A stretch of DNA of 64,000 bases, from positions 332,748 to 396,747 of the forward strand of contig NW_005178734.1 in assembly GCF_000350225.1 (NCBI RefSeq), read 5' to 3'. This DNA comes from Chondrus crispus (lineage: Eukaryota; Rhodophyta; Florideophyceae; Gigartinales; Gigartinaceae). This document shows, piece after piece, positions 32,511 through 45,930 of the stretch (within the stretch, counting starts at the first letter, position 1; each line of letters opens with the position of its first letter). A program made the position numbers and the translations under genes. Under the pieces are notes generated by a model. It had not been told where the DNA came from. It saw only the letters and a list, made by a program, of their open reading frames with translations, and searched no databases.

Positions 32511-35339
32511 GACACGCCTTTGCTGTAGCGAATTCTATTTCGCTCGTTTGGGAGAGGTCATGAAGTTGTCATGTGACGAAAATTGGAAAACGGGGATCCG
32601 ACGTCTGGGTGATTAATGGAACCCATCAATGCACAAGGGTCCCCCTTCACACCCTTCACTCATGTGGAACATCCCCCACGCGCGTGCCACATTTGACACG
32701 TGTGCTATGTCCACGCACTCCTCTAATTCCGATTCGAAACAACGACCTCGTGCTGTAGACCTTCACCTGGCACGGGGTGTTCTGATCACCTCCAGGAAGT
32801 TCGTGGGCCTCGTAGCATGTCTTAGGTTCACACACACAACAGCGTCACGCGTCTTTTTCGCCTTTGAGGGTCTGGAAACGTCCGAGTCAGTCGGTGCCTC
32901 GGTCCGCCTTCATGTTAGATCTCTAATAAAGGCCCTTTCCTTCCTCCACTCCTTCTCAAACTTCCCCTTGTCATAGTGAAGACGTCACACGGTCCTCAGG
33001 GCTCCTTGGATAAAGCTCATTATTGTTAGCTTTGGTCGGGCGCGGGGGGGTTCGGAATGTCAAAAATAGATATGGGTCGTTGCCGTGCTCGATCGTTCGG
33101 TCGAGTTCTTCCTTCTCACTGTGCAACACCTTTTGAACCCTACTGGACAGCCTCTCCAAGGTTTGAGGACCCCTTCACTTCTCATTCTTCCCGGCGGATC
33201 CGCAAACATCGTGCACACGGCCCCCGTTTTCTCTTTGCGCGGATAGTGTCAATCCGTTCCCTCGTTGAGGTCCGGAGGCTAAGGATTGGCGCGCATTGAT
33301 TGATGCGGGAGACTTAGTCAAGTTACCGTACGAAAACGGATGCCGTTTCTCCTTGTCAGGGCATTTTTCTGAATCCTCTGTGTTCACCATGAGCAAAAAC
33401 GCTTCCTTAAACAAACTTTCGCATCGTTTTTGTGTACCCTTTTTGAGCGGCGCAAGCAGTCATCTCCTACGAAAGCGTCTTACACGTTAAATCAGTCAAC
33501 CGGCAGTGTGTACATGTATATGTACGTCGTTGCCGTTTCTCCTACAATCCCCGCTGTGGAGGGAGGGTGGGGGTGAACAGTGTCTCCCACTTCCTGAGCA
33601 ATGTCAACAGAGATTAAACATATACGCTTGAGCGAACGAGGTGCGATCGGACAATTTCTTCGTCAAAAATGCCCGTCGGGTTATCAGGTAGCTTGCCCTT
33701 GGCGAATTCGCAGCTTCTCTCTACGTAGGAGGAATTTCCCTCGCCAAAGAGAAACTAAAATGAATACGAGTTCCGACGCATCCGTTGTAGTCAAGAGCAT
33801 GAACGACCGACTGCCCAGAAATAGAGCGCACGTCCGTGCTCGCGCGTCTCATACGATACGATTTGTGCTCTTCCATTTATCCCGTTTCATCTCCTTGATC
33901 CTCAAGGATCGTTGATGACGTTTCACGTCTGTGACCAACATCCTGGCGACCAGTTCAATAGTAGAGATAGACATTATTGACGGGACCCCGGCCTCGTTCG
34001 GGGTCATAAATAATTCTTACGACCAGTGGTGATTCGTCCGAAACTCTGTCGCTGGCAGCGAGCTGTCTGACAGTGTTTGTTTCCCTGCTTGGGCTCTTGG
34101 ACATGGTCCTAAGTGAGCCTTTCGTGGGGCTTCTATGAAACCTTTTGGCTCGTCGGGGTAGGGTCATTCCTCACTAAAAAGAACTGTACATTGAACAGGT
34201 AAAGGAGAGGTCCCCAAAAAACGAAAGACGAAGCGAGCGTGGTCAGAAGGAAGAGAGAGAGGAACTCTCCCTCGTCATTGTAGTTGGTCCCATTGTGGGA
34301 ATAAAAAAAGGGGGTGGTGAGACGCTCTTGGCTCCGTTATGAATAATACGATCCCATGCTGACCCTCACAGGTCTACAGACTAGCTTCTCATTTTCTCTC
34401 TTCTCTCCATTTTTTCTTCTTCTGGTGACCACGACGTGGTCGGTTGTGATGGAACGTCGGGTGAGTTGCTTCCAGGTTCCATAAAAATTGCTCAACGCTA
34501 CGAGATTCGAGTTCGTCTACAGCGGGACGTATCTCGCCACATCTCTCGATATCCTAAGTACGGCGTTTTCTCCTCGGCTCGGCCTCGATCGCGAGTAGGC
34601 CGCGCCACGGGGCGTCGCTTGGTGTATCCCCGTGGGCTTGTCAGAAGTCTTTTTGCGACGATCGTCGGTCGTCTACCAGACGATCCGTTTCCTTCTACTT
34701 CTCTTCTGTAACGAGGTCCTGTTGAGCGATACAAAACAGAACAAAAACATTGATGACAAAGGAAAATCAGAAACCCGTTAGGGGTGGTACCGCGCGTACG
34801 ATTCCTGAGACGAAATTACTTCTAGGGTACAGAGCAGCAACACAGGGGCGTAATAAAGCAAACGCAACCCATCAAACGGGGTTACAGTGGAATTCTCATC
34901 TCCTATTACATGCCTTCGCGTCGCCTGATTCCCCTGTGGGGAGGCCTTTTGGCTCAGTCTCCTCCCATGCGTTCCCAACTCTCATCCTTGACCGTCTGAC
35001 ATTCTTTCTTGCTTCACGCCTTCTCGTGCGGCTTATCTTCCGGCTCGACGAGCGTCAGTCCCTCGGCTTGAAAGACCTGGCCTATTCAATACGCCTAAAA
35101 CGAAATTGGCGATCAGCTTCTTACGTGGTGGTCGGCAGCCGTGCCGCCGGACGGGCTTGGGTGCTTATGCCTTCGGCTGTAACACTCGACTACCACTCCT
35201 CGTGCGACCAACAAGTACCACATTTCCCCTTAATTTTGATTATATTCTGGAAGACTGACCATTGTTCGATTTTCGACTTTCACCTCCATTCCAGCAGCTC
35301 TCTGTCGACATCCCTATTTTTTTGATTAAGTTCCGCCCA
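32511..35339. other. Long region with no recognisable gene
   Basis: I find no domain or repeat shared with the rest of the window. Open frames such as the 191-codon one at 34750-35325 show no family signature. A purine tract near 34300-34318 and pyrimidine-rich stretches near 34383-34425 could be retroelement debris. The 3' LTR expected for the neighbouring gypsy element is not visible here. Confidence 0.4.
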
Positions 35340-38300
35340 GCGAGGGCGGACTACTGATCCCAGAGTCACTTCATTTGCGCGTACCGGCAACGCGTGATCG
35401 TCTCCAAGGAGGTAAATTACCTCGCCCTGGCACTACAGTAGCACTTCAATTTCCCGGTAAGGTGGCGTGCGTCACTCCGTTCATGCGCGGGAGCCGAGGG
35501 AAGATTTCCTGGCTCCTGCCACTCTCCCTTATCTCCATTTCTTCCCCTCGTTACACCGCTGTTCTACGAGTGTTTTTACTCTCTCTACCTTCGCGCCGAG
35601 ATCCGCATCACCAGTTCCAACTCGATAACTTCCTGACAGGAGCTACCCAACTTGCGCGCGCGACTTGCGGCGGCAAGGGTAGCTTCTTCCTTCGGAAATA
35701 CGTGACGGCCGCGCTACGGCGTAATTGCTCAATGGGCTCCCACGTCGCGTCCTCGGGCGTATAGCCGTACCATTTCACCCAGATAATTAAGTTCTCCTCG
35801 TTGTAGGCGTGGTCCACGATCTTGTCGATCACATACTCCGGACTCTCGGTTCCTTCTTCTTGCGTGTCCAACTGTCCTTCCCCCTTCCCAAGAGCCAGCG
35901 ACTCATCCTCATCCTGCTCTTCCGAACCTCCCATCTCTTGTAGATCGGGCGGGATGCCTGCAGCTTCCTGATTTACCAACGGTCCGTCATCCGTCCTCTC
36001 CTTCGCTTGCGCGCCGGGTTCTTCTCGTTCCCCTCCTCGATTGAGGAACTGTAGCGCTTGTCGTAGCCCGATTATTGGCCTGTAGTCCATGGGACTAGGG
36101 GCTAATTCGACTCTGTCTCGCGACACGCGCTCTTCTTGGTCGCCTATGGCGATGACAACCGTGTTCTTATCTGATTTCTTAACTGCTTACGGTCCGTGGC
36201 AACGTGTGCCAACTTGTGTGTAGGTTCTGTTGCGGTCCCCTGTTCCTTCCGGAGGAAAACTTAGGATCCTGAAGGGATGTCATACTTCGGCTTGCGAAGC
36301 CTTGCGTCAAAGTTTCGCTTGTAGCGCGCTTGTTCTTTCCGCAAGCTCTTATCAGCGCCTTTTATCAGGCTTTCCAACCACGACTGCCATCTCAGGTAGT
36401 ACGCTCGATTCGAGCTAAATCCTTCCAAACTTGGCTGTGCTTGTAATGCGACGCTTCCTGGTGCCCGCGCCAACACTAGCTCGAAGGGCGCAATGTTCGT
36501 AGTTCGATGAACTTGGTAGTTCGATGAACTTGCGTGTTGTATGCGAACGTCACAGCGTCGCTAAATAGGTCCGAGTCCTTGGGATATTCTCCAACATATT
36601 TTCGCAACGCGGAAGTCAGCGTGCGGTTAAACCGCTCAACTTGGCCGTTGGCCTGGGGGTGATAGGTGGTCGTGAAGACGTGGCGTATCCCCAAAATTCG
36701 ACAAATGTTCTGGAAGAACCGAGCCGTAAACTGTGTCCCGTTGTCGGACAACAGCTTGACCGGTGGTCCGTATGCGAATACCCAATGATGCACAAAGGCT
36801 TGCGCTACGTGTGCGGCAGTAATTTTCTTGAGAGTTACGGTTCATACCAATTTGGAATATCGATCGCTGATAACGAGGATGTAGCGATTCCCTCGTTTGA
36901 TGGTATTTAACTCACCGAGAAGGTCGATCGCGACGAATTCCAAAGGAGCTTTTGGCGTAAACAGATTCATTTCCTTCGTATTCTTCCTCAACTTAAATCG
37001 TTCTCGCGCGCATGCGGCGCAATTTTTCGCGAATGCGTAGCAGTCTAAGGCCATCGTAGGCCAATAAAAATATCTTCTGAAAGTCTTGTAAAGTTTCCTG
37101 CCTCCCGGGTGGCCTGCCAATTTTGCGTAGTGGCTCAACTCTAGGAAGCGGTCCCTTAACGATTGTGGTATCACCACTTGTACAAACTCCGCCGCGGTAC
37201 GGCATAGAGTTCCTTCGAATTACTCGGTCTCCATGCTGAACGTTCTCACCTTTCCGGCGTCCATTTCTTTCTTGATGCAGTTGCAGAAGGGGTCGACGGC
37301 TTGCTCGCGAATGAGCTCCTCCGGAGTGACAGCTTGGAATTGATCGAGGCGATCAGGGTCGGTCCCCCCCTCCAGAGCGAGGATTTCGTCTAACGTGTCA
37401 AAACTGTCCTCGTCCTCCACTGTACCCTCGACTGGTTCGGCCATGAAGCATGGGATTTCGTCGTCGAATTCGTCGACGGTTTCTCCTGCGGTCCGTAATC
37501 TTGACAAATCATCAGCTTGTCTGTTAGCCCTGCCCTTTTTGTACTTGATTTCGAAATCAAACTCCGAGAGGCGGAGCCTTCATCGGATTAATCTCCCGCT
37601 GGGGTCGGTTACGTTCATCAACCACCTCAATGAGGCATGGTCGGTATGCACAATGAAGTGCTCGCCATATAGATATGGTCTTAAAGTCTGTACGGCCCAA
37701 ATTACCGCTAGACATTCTTTTTCTGATACAGAATAGTTTCTCTCGGCTGCGGCTAACGTTCTTGAAAAGAACCCGATAGGTTTACGTTGCGCATCCGGAT
37801 GCGTTTGAAATAATGCAGCGCCGATTCGATAGTCGCTTGCATCGGTGTCTACCGAGTACGGTAGGTTCTTCTTCGGCAGCGCCAACACCGGCCGTGCCAA
37901 GATAGCGTCCTTGAGCTTATGAAAAGCTTTCTTGCACGGTCTGTCAAATCCTTCCAACTGGACCGGTTGTCCCTTCTTCAATAGTTGATTGAGCGGATGC
38001 GCGATTTTCGCGTAATGTGGGACAAACCGACGGTACACATTACAAATTCCCAAGAAGCTTCTGAGCTGGGTCTGCGTTTGAGGGTACCTCACTTGTTCCA
38101 ACGCCGCGATGCGAGCGGCATCGACCTCCAATGTACCTGCCCGAACGACATGGCCCAGGTACTTCATCTTTTCTACGAAAATTTCACACTTGCGAAGCTT
38201 AAGCTTCACTCCTGCCTTCTCCAACACAGACAGTATTTCATCAACATGAACAAAGTGTTCTTCCGAAGACTTGCTGAAGATGATGATATCATCCAAATAC

Positions 38301-41300
38301 AACAGACACGACTTCCATCGGAACGGAGACAGCACTATATCTATGGCTCTCTGGAACGTCGCCGGAGCGTTGGTAAGCCCTTAGGGCATTCCTGAGAATC
38401 TGTAGAGACCTGAGTGACATGAAAAGGATGTCTCGTCGCGGTCCGCTTCGGGAATAGGCATCTGCCAATATCCTGAGATTGCGTCCAACGCGGAAAAGAT
38501 CTTGGTGTCTGCCAACGAGTCCAGACACTCGTCCATGCGCGGCAAAGGGTACGTGTCTTTCACCGTCACCGCATTTAAACTGCGGTAGTCTACGCAAAAG
38601 CGCATCGATCCGTCCGGCTTGGGCACTAATAAAACGGGCCACGCCCATTCTGACTGCACCGGTTCGATGACTCCTGCTTCTAACATCTTCTGTACTTCTG
38701 CGTCCTCGACCTCCCAAGCCTTTGGACCGGCTCGGTAGGGAGCTTGTGCGATGGGCCCGGTCTCCAGGACCAGCTCGATCCGGTGGACCGTAGTATTAAT
38801 TTCACTAAGGGTGCCATCCCACATCTTAGAGTATTTCTTCAACATCCGTCGGAGCCGCTCGCGCAGCCGTTCCGGCACGTGGCTCAGGTCGAGGTCCTCC
38901 ACGTCCGGTGGTGGGGGCTCAATCCGCTGCTCCGGCTTCGACGATGCAGTCGCAGAGAGCCCACTCGACCGTTCTTCTGGCTGATCCTGGCGCGCTTGAT
39001 CCGACGGTTCGCATCTTGTCTCGCCCGTAGGCGTCTTGGTAGAATTAGGAAAAATTTCCTTCTTCCTTTCTTGAATCCCGAGAACTTCACCAAAGGTGGG
39101 TTTTCTCTCAAGCACGGCCCTCGGGTGCGGTACTAATTCTGCCACCACTTGGTCTTTTTGCACCCTGACAGGGTACGTCCTCAAATTCGCAACGAGTAAA
39201 CGAAATGGCCTGTCAGGCTCAACCTGAACGACACCATTCGTGCACGTCAACACCTGCTTTTCGTACAACGAGGAGTACGGGTGAACCACAACCAAGCCCG
39301 CTCTCTTCGAGGTGCATTCAACGACGTGTTACGTCCCTGACTCGATAGTCATGGCTCTTGCCACTTTTACCTTGCGGGAAATTCGCTCCCCCTTTCCATC
39401 ATTCTCGTCCTCTCCCGGGACGAGATTCTTCTTCTCTTTTCTCGTCAAGAACTGCCTAACTATCGGAACCTCCGAGAAATCCGCCAACTCAACCGTTTTC
39501 TTCTTTGGATAAATTGCTTCCACAAACCGGTCACAGTAGTCCGCGCATAGAATCAGCAGAACTGCTAGTTTTTCGCATACAATAAGCTCGTCTGCGGCCA
39601 CAAATCTTCCATGCCCCACAGGCATTTTAACTGTGCGGAGAGTCCGGAGTGGCCTATTGTTCGCGTCTCCGATGTCTTGGGTCGGTCCGTAGGACACCAA
39701 CATTTCCATTCCTCCCGGAAGTTTCGACCTTCGAACCAAATTCGGTCCGGCGCCTGTGTTCAACACTGACAACACTCGACTCATCAATCCGACCGTTGGT
39801 CCAATATCCGCGTAAACTTTGTGGTTTTTTCGCGCGAGGACCAAGGTCTTTTCAGGACATTCTTGTCGCTTAACCCTGTACCAGGGCCTACGAATTTGAT
39901 CCATCAGCCGATCCTTGTCTCGACTTAGAATTTTCTTGACAATAGTCGGCTCCTTCGGCCTATCCACTATTCCAACTACCTCCACGTCGAGGCCTTCCTT
40001 TTTTGCTAGAGACGGGGAACGGGACTGAGTCCCGGACGCAGTACGTTGAACCTGCACTTCTCGTGACTCCTTCGAGATTCCCCTCTCTAGTTTCCCTGCG
40101 GTTGCGGGTCCCTTCTCACGTTCGACGACGCGGGCCGCGCGGCTGGCCCTCTAAAGGGTTGGTTCGACCTCGGCGTTGAAGCACTCGGCGTGCTCGCCGT
40201 CTGCGAATCGAACCAATTCTTGACCAGATAACTCGTCGATGGTATCCCCATTCTCTCCATCGGAGACAACGCCTCATAATTTCCCAAAACTTGGTGCATT
40301 TACTGGAGGGAAAGAATGCACGTTGGCGCGGCGTGCCCCTTCTCGTAACAGTGATAGCACACCAGTCCGTGCTTATTGACGGGATATTGCGGCCTAGGTT
40401 CTCCACGGGCCGGCGGCCTTCATTGATGCTGCGGCCTTCCCATCCAGCCTGGCCTTCGAAACGTTGTACCCTTGTCTTCCATCGGAATGCGCGGCGCCGG
40501 AGTGTGGCCGCGCCCCCGGAACATCATCACGGGATCCTTGGGCTCTGAAAACGACTCTGTCGTGTATGTGGGCGTCGGTAAAGTTGACGACCCGCTTGCC
40601 CCGTAGTCCTCGTGTCCGTAGCCTTCCGATGGCTCAATAGAATCGCCTTCGGCGACGAACGCTCCTTCATAATAATTTTCGTTGCTTCTCTGCGCACTGC
40701 GCCCCTCTGAGGCCGAGATGCACTCGGCTAAGTGGACGGCGGCGTAACCTTTACGACCAGGATAAGAAGAAGCCCTCGCCTTGTTCCCCGCCCTTAACGT
40801 CGAAGGCGTCTGAATCGTGACCTTCTTGGTCTTCTTGTCCTTGGCGCGGCTCCCCGAGCCTTGCGCCTTTGCGAAATTTACGAATCTCAAAAATGAGACA
40901 TCTCGGTTATCTTGTCGATACTGCGAGACCATGGGCTTGATACTGGCATCTAGCCCCTCGATGAACATGGTCATCTGCTCCTCCATGGAATAAACATTCC
41001 CACAGCGGTTGCTCGCGTCTGTTAGGCGAATATAAAATTTCATTTCGTCTTCCGACGGTCTCTGCTGAACTTCTCGCAATCCCAGCACGGCTTGACGGAT
41101 CGCCTCGTCCGTGACGAAACTTCTCAATAGCCACTGTACGGCCTCCGGCCATACGGATACCTTCCTATGGTGAGATCCCGCCGTCTAAGACACGGAAGTG
41201 TACTGTGTTAGGACAATGCCACTAACGAATTCGGGCAACAAGCGAATCGCTTGTCCCTCATTCATCTCCTGAGTATCAAACTCTTGAACCAACTTCGCCA

Positions 41301-43526
41301 AAAAATCCAACACAAGGACGCCGTCTTCTCCTGTGAACGTGTTGTCCCTCTTCACCTTACGTGGAATGTCTCTCCTGATTTTTCGCACGGCGGTCCGCCG
41401 GGAACTTGACAAACATGTCTGTGGGTTCCGCAAGCGGTACGTTCGGTACGAAAGTAATTTCTTGAAGAGGTGGTTGGTCGGATTCAGCTCCTCCCACTCC
41501 TCCCATCGCGGCCCGCGCCGCGTTGCGACATCTTCGGGTTCCGCGTCCTTGTCTCTCCGCGAGGCGGACGAAGTGACTCCGCCTCGTCTGGAGGAAAATT
41601 TCTTGCTTGACGAAATTCCGTTTCCTTCTTCTGAACGGTGTTTGGAATCGCCCGAATGGTTCGACGAGCCGTCGCCACCATCTTCAGAGGGACCATGCGA
41701 CTCCGATTGTAAGTCGCGGTCCTTCGGATCGTCACTACAGTGACTCTTGCTTGTACATCGCTTGTCCTTCTTGAAGGACTTCGACTTGGAGCTCTGCTGT
41801 CGAGCGGGCTTGTTCTTCTTCGACCGACGGTCGCCCTCTCTACCCGAAGGGAGCGGCTCGTCGTCCGATTCTTGCGGAGCTTGATCTGCGGCCTGCTCAA
41901 GGTCCTTGAGACGTTGCGCGGCGCGATCGAATCGGTCATCGATGCTTGTTCTAAGTTTTCCTAAGGACTCCAAGGCTTGATTCGCGTCGCGCCTCGCGTC
42001 CTTAACTGAGAGTTTTAACAAAGCTAGGACCTCCGGCTCCGCGCCGTCGGTTACCTTCCCTCGTTCCTTCTCGACTAGATACACGCGATCTGTTAGCTCT
42101 CCCAACACGATGTGGAACTCGGCTGCTTGCAACTCCAGTTGCTTTCGCACTAGGGCCAATTCATCCTCGAGAATTTTCTTCTTCTCTCGACGAATTTTGC
42201 TGCCCATCTTCTGGAACTTCTCGTCCAGGTCATTCTGGTCGGCGGCAATCTCCGTACGGGATTCTTGATCTCCGGGATCCGTGGCCGTATTGGTCTGGCT
42301 CCGGGTGCGAGGACCCCTCGGGATCCTCGACGCCCGTGCCGATCCGCTTCTACTCGCCCCGGGACCGACGTCCCCGGGTGCGCTTGTTGACATCGTTCGG
42401 CGTAGCGAACGAACCTAAAAAAGATACGAACAAAAAATAAAAAGAGACTACGTTACCCAGACCAACTTCCTTGTCGTAGACAAAACCGTTCTAGGTCGGG
42501 AGACCACTTTTGTAGTGCAATGTGCCTGGCAGGCCGCGAACACAGTCCGACGGTCAAACAAAAAGAAGAAAAACAGCAACAGAAACAAGTACTGCGGATG
42601 GCACCCGCCACGGAGCGTTCGAGACTCCCTTTCCCTTTGTGTGGGCTTGCAGCCCACAGTAGCTCAACTCCAACCGGGGGGTAAGGAAAGATGCCCGGCC
42701 CGGGAGGATAATGGTGGTAGAGATTTGTGAGGACTTGAGTGCTCGGCGAGTGCGGGTTGGGCTTGTCTACGAGAATGTAACCGCGGTTCGCTGGGTTGTA
42801 AGGCCAATGCTCGACGAGCGTCTTCAGAACCTTGCGCATAATGCAAGGTCTTCGACGAGGGCTTGTTCAGCACCACCCGACGGGATCGTAACCGTGTATG
42901 AACGCTACTACCGACGTGTTGCCCGATGGCTAAAAACACCCTCACCAGCGCGATCGCGATCGCGGTTGGTGGTACCAACTCTGTCTTATACAGTAAGACC
43001 TTCGACGGAGGCGTCGTTGCAACAGCCTTCCTATGAAACTTGAAACAGTAGCAGCGCTACACAACGTGTTGCCCGATGGCTAAAACACCTACACCGGATC
43101 GGTCGCAACCAATGCCGATGGCACCAACAGATAGAAAAGGACAGAGGCAGAAATGGAAATAGGAACGGTAAACGGTAAGGAAAAGAAATGTGACCCCGAT
43201 CAATACAGGATGTCGTTAGCAGCGTAGAAGTGAAGCGCGTCGCGTGAACGGAAGCGTTCTTCTACGAAGACGAGATCTAACTCCGGCAACTTGGGTTACC
43301 TTTACTCACTTGGGTTGGTAACTGGACTATGCTATATAGCCCCACCGGGGCGAGTACAGTAGCTCCCGGCTCTAGATTCGAGATGTAATTTGTAAATAGA
43401 ATTAAATAATTAAAATAATCGTGCGCATCGTTGCACACGTGTGTACTCCAGCCCGGACCACAGTATCCAATTTTTTCCTTTCTCACTTCCTTTCACCCCC
43501 CTACCCGAGACGGGTATTGCACTACC
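35340..43526 (-). mobile_element. Ty3/gypsy chromovirus fossil
   Basis: Minus-strand order from the right: 5' LTR (42511-43526), a primer-binding site beginning TGG at 42506, gag (about 42393-40100) with a zinc knuckle CYHCYEKGH (about 40335-40380), protease (about 39850-39650), reverse transcriptase (about 39000-38050, with YLDD near 38290), RNase H (about 37950-37550), integrase (about 37250-36300) and a chromodomain (about 35860-35690). The chromodomain after integrase defines a chromovirus, a group known to target heterochromatin. The left border is set where similarity ends; no 3' LTR was found. The element is broken, with roughly six breaks, but all parts remain in order. Confidence 0.92.
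42511..43526 (-). repeat. 5' LTR of the chromovirus fossil
   Basis: About 1,016 bp with TGTAGTGCAAT-type inverted tips, matching the solo LTR at 28270-29331. The promoter-like TATATAGC lies near 43333. Just inside the LTR, 42494-42506 read on the minus strand begins TGGTCTCCCGACC, a primer-binding site pairing with a tRNA 3' end; I did not identify the tRNA. Confidence 0.85.
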
Positions 43527-43930
43527 TATAGGCGCCAAAAGGGACGGCGGCAAGCTTGCCCCAGTGTACTGGTGGGGACGGGTGTCAGGTCTTAACTCCT
43601 CAGAGGAACACCTCGGACACCTGTCCCACCACATAACAGCAGTCGGTTCTAAAAAGGACTTTTCCAGAGTAAAAAGATTAACAATTTTCCCAAAAATAGG
43701 CTAAATTCTTACTGTAGTCTTCCGCGCATACTGGCTATTCACGGCGCGACGACCAGAACCGCAAGGCGCCTAGTGCTCTCCTTCCTATTACCGCACCACC
43801 CTCTCGCGGGGGCCGTCACCCATCACCCCCCGCATTGAACAAAAAGATCCCGCCGATCGCGATAATCGGGTGCGTGTGAGATATGCACGGTGCCTTCTCG
43901 ATGAGCACACCACAGAATCATACTGTGTTG

Positions 43931-44492
43931 TGCTCATCGAAAAGGTACCAAGGACGCGGGCAGGAGGTAACGCTAAAGCGCGACACGTGGATTGTGCGGC
44001 CTCCGTCAATAGATCTGACGGCGGAGGGGAGACAGGTGTGAGTGGAGAGCGGGCTGCACACCATAGCACAGCGGTGGATGGAAGTAAGCAACGGCGCGAT
44101 GAGAGCAGCACGGCGGAGGCGGTGCCGACGAAGCGGTGTAGAGAGTCCGGAATGCTTTTGAAAGATCCGTATCAGACCGTGCATATCTCACACGCGCGCG
44201 ATACTGTGGTGTGCTCATCGAGAAAGTACAGGGGAAGCGGAAAGGAGGTAACGGTAAAGCGCGACACGTGGATTGTGCGGCCTCCGTCAATAGATCTGAC
44301 GGCGGAGGGGAGACAGGTGTGAGTGGAGAGCGGGCTGCACACCATAGCACAGCGGTGGATGGAAGTATGCGAAGGCGCGATGAGAGCAGCACGGCGGAGG
44401 CGGTGCCGACGAAGCGGCTTAGAGATTCTGGAATGCTTTTTAAAGATCCGTATCAGACCGTGTATATCTCACACGCGCGCGGTGCTCCAGCT
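43931..44492 (+). repeat. 281-bp tandem duplication in the left arm
   Basis: GTGCTCATCG occurs at 43930 and 44211, and GCGACACGTG at 43980 and 44261, both 281 bp apart. The right arm has a single copy, so the duplication is specific to the left arm and younger than the arms. Confidence 0.88.
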
Positions 44493-45481
44493 CACGTTAG
44501 TCGACTGTAATTTGGTCATTCCTCATTCGAAACAACAAGTCCCCTCTACGTGTCATGATCGTGGGCGCAGATTGTGGAGTTCGCAACACTTTTGTAACCT
44601 CTTGAGTGAATGCATCTCCACGCTGCAGAATCAGCACTGAAATGCCGACATACCTAAACCGAAACGGAGTGAAAGCGCTTTTCGAACAATGCGCTATAAT
44701 CATTCCGTTAATCGTGGTGGGCGCTATGTGCTCCCTAAGTTCTTCGGGATCGGCGACAAGAGCTAATCTTTACCTTGATATTCCAACTAAAGCCCTTCTC
44801 CAAGCGAAGCTCAAAAAAAAACCCCTGTCCCACCACCGCGATGGGCACGCTCGACCTCTCCGGCCTCTCTCGCGTAAAGAGCGTGCCGTGCTGTTCGAAC
44901 AAGGTAGCGCGCAGCCGGAGGCGAACGCGGTAGTGACTGTGTGTCGCTGCACTGGGTGACCAGCTGTTGCGCAAACGCATCACATGGCGACTGTGAGCTT
45001 GCCGCACATCAGGCATCTCGCCCAGCTCTTCAATTCGAAAGCAGATTTCCTCGTGCAAAATGCGATGCCCCCCCCCCGGTTTGGCCGTTCCCTTCGGACA
45101 AAACATCCTCCAGCCCTCCCGCCGGCTACGCTCAGCGCCGCGTATGCTCGAACTAGCGCCCGCGCAATGCGATGCACCCCTCCGGTTGGCCCTTCTCTTC
45201 GGGCAGAACAAACTCCAGCCAATACATTACGACAATTGGAGCAACGGATCCCGTTTCACAAGCGTAACCTTGCCAGTGAGTTGTGCCCCGAAGACGCGCC
45301 TCCCCCTTTTCCCTTCGGTCCTCTCCTCCCCGCTGCCATAAACGCTCGCAATTTCCTTACGTCCTGTCCTCGTCCGGACCTTGAGACCCCTTCTCCGCCG
45401 CGCCATCTGCCACACACGCACGCCCTCCCGCCGACTATGCTCGGCACCGCGCATGCTCGAGCCAGCGCCTGGGTCTGACAT

Positions 45482-45930
45482 CTACGTCATCACTGGCAGC
45501 ATCACTTTGTGCATTCCGTTCATCGTGGCCGCAGCGACCTGGGCAATGACGACATCTTTCTCGGTATTTTGGACCTCATCAGGCCATGGGTTACCGACGA
45601 CATTGTAGACAAGGCTAGTGTTTTCGGACGGATCAGGGAAAGCCTCGGACTTGATGGCAGGGACAATCTTGCCGGCGATCATGTCGTCAACCCATGCCTC
45701 GAAGTACTTTTTAGTGAACTCTATGCCTTCCGGGAGCAGATAGCGAGCATATTAAATATGCTCTCTATCTGCTCCCAGGAAGAAATTTTCTCGAAGGCGT
45801 AAGCGCAGACCGAGGTCTTAGCGTCCTTGAGACCGACGTAGTCGAGAAAGCGGGCGAGAGTGACGGCGTATACCCAGGCGAAGACACTTGACTCATTTTT
45901 CCAATGAAAAGCACTTCTCCGAGCAAACCG
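45482..45930 (-). pseudogene. Captured cellular gene fragment in the left arm
   Basis: The minus strand reads VFAWVYAVTLARFLDYVGL and FEKISSWEQI, then a 45-bp palindrome (45732-45776), then in another frame LPEGIEFTKKYFEAWVDDMI and VVGNPWPDEVQNTEKDVV, ending KVMLPVMT at 45482. The amino-acid make-up is that of an ordinary folded protein, unlike the low-complexity ORFs nearby. I do not recognise the family. The N-terminal part (45821-45930) lies just inside the inner edge of the arm and so is unique to this side. The frame change falls exactly at the palindrome, which looks like the event that broke it. Confidence 0.5.
45732..45776. repeat. 45-bp palindrome (22+1+22)
   Basis: Arms of 22 bp with one mismatch around a single central base, at the inner end of the left arm. 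The matching site in the right arm is 51276-51320. Confidence 0.88.

Larger units (their letters stand above)
43636..45820 (+). repeat. Left long inverted repeat of the 9.5-kb element
   Basis: Pairs with 51232-53136. The 280-bp excess over the right arm comes from a tandem duplication at about 43931-44492. The inner edge is sharp at 45820 (shared CGAGGTCTTA). The arm includes a 61-bp palindrome (43889-43949), a 45-bp palindrome (45732-45776) and a fragment of a captured gene. Confidence 0.92.

Noticed and set aside
33955-34167. Minus-strand ORF with a VVRIIYDPERGRG string resembling a ribosomal protein L8 motif
   Set aside because: Only one short string matches; nothing around it fits a ribosomal protein, and no exon structure is seen.
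34300-34318. Purine tract that could mark a further LTR boundary
   Set aside because: No TG...CA-bounded repeat or second copy follows it in this window.
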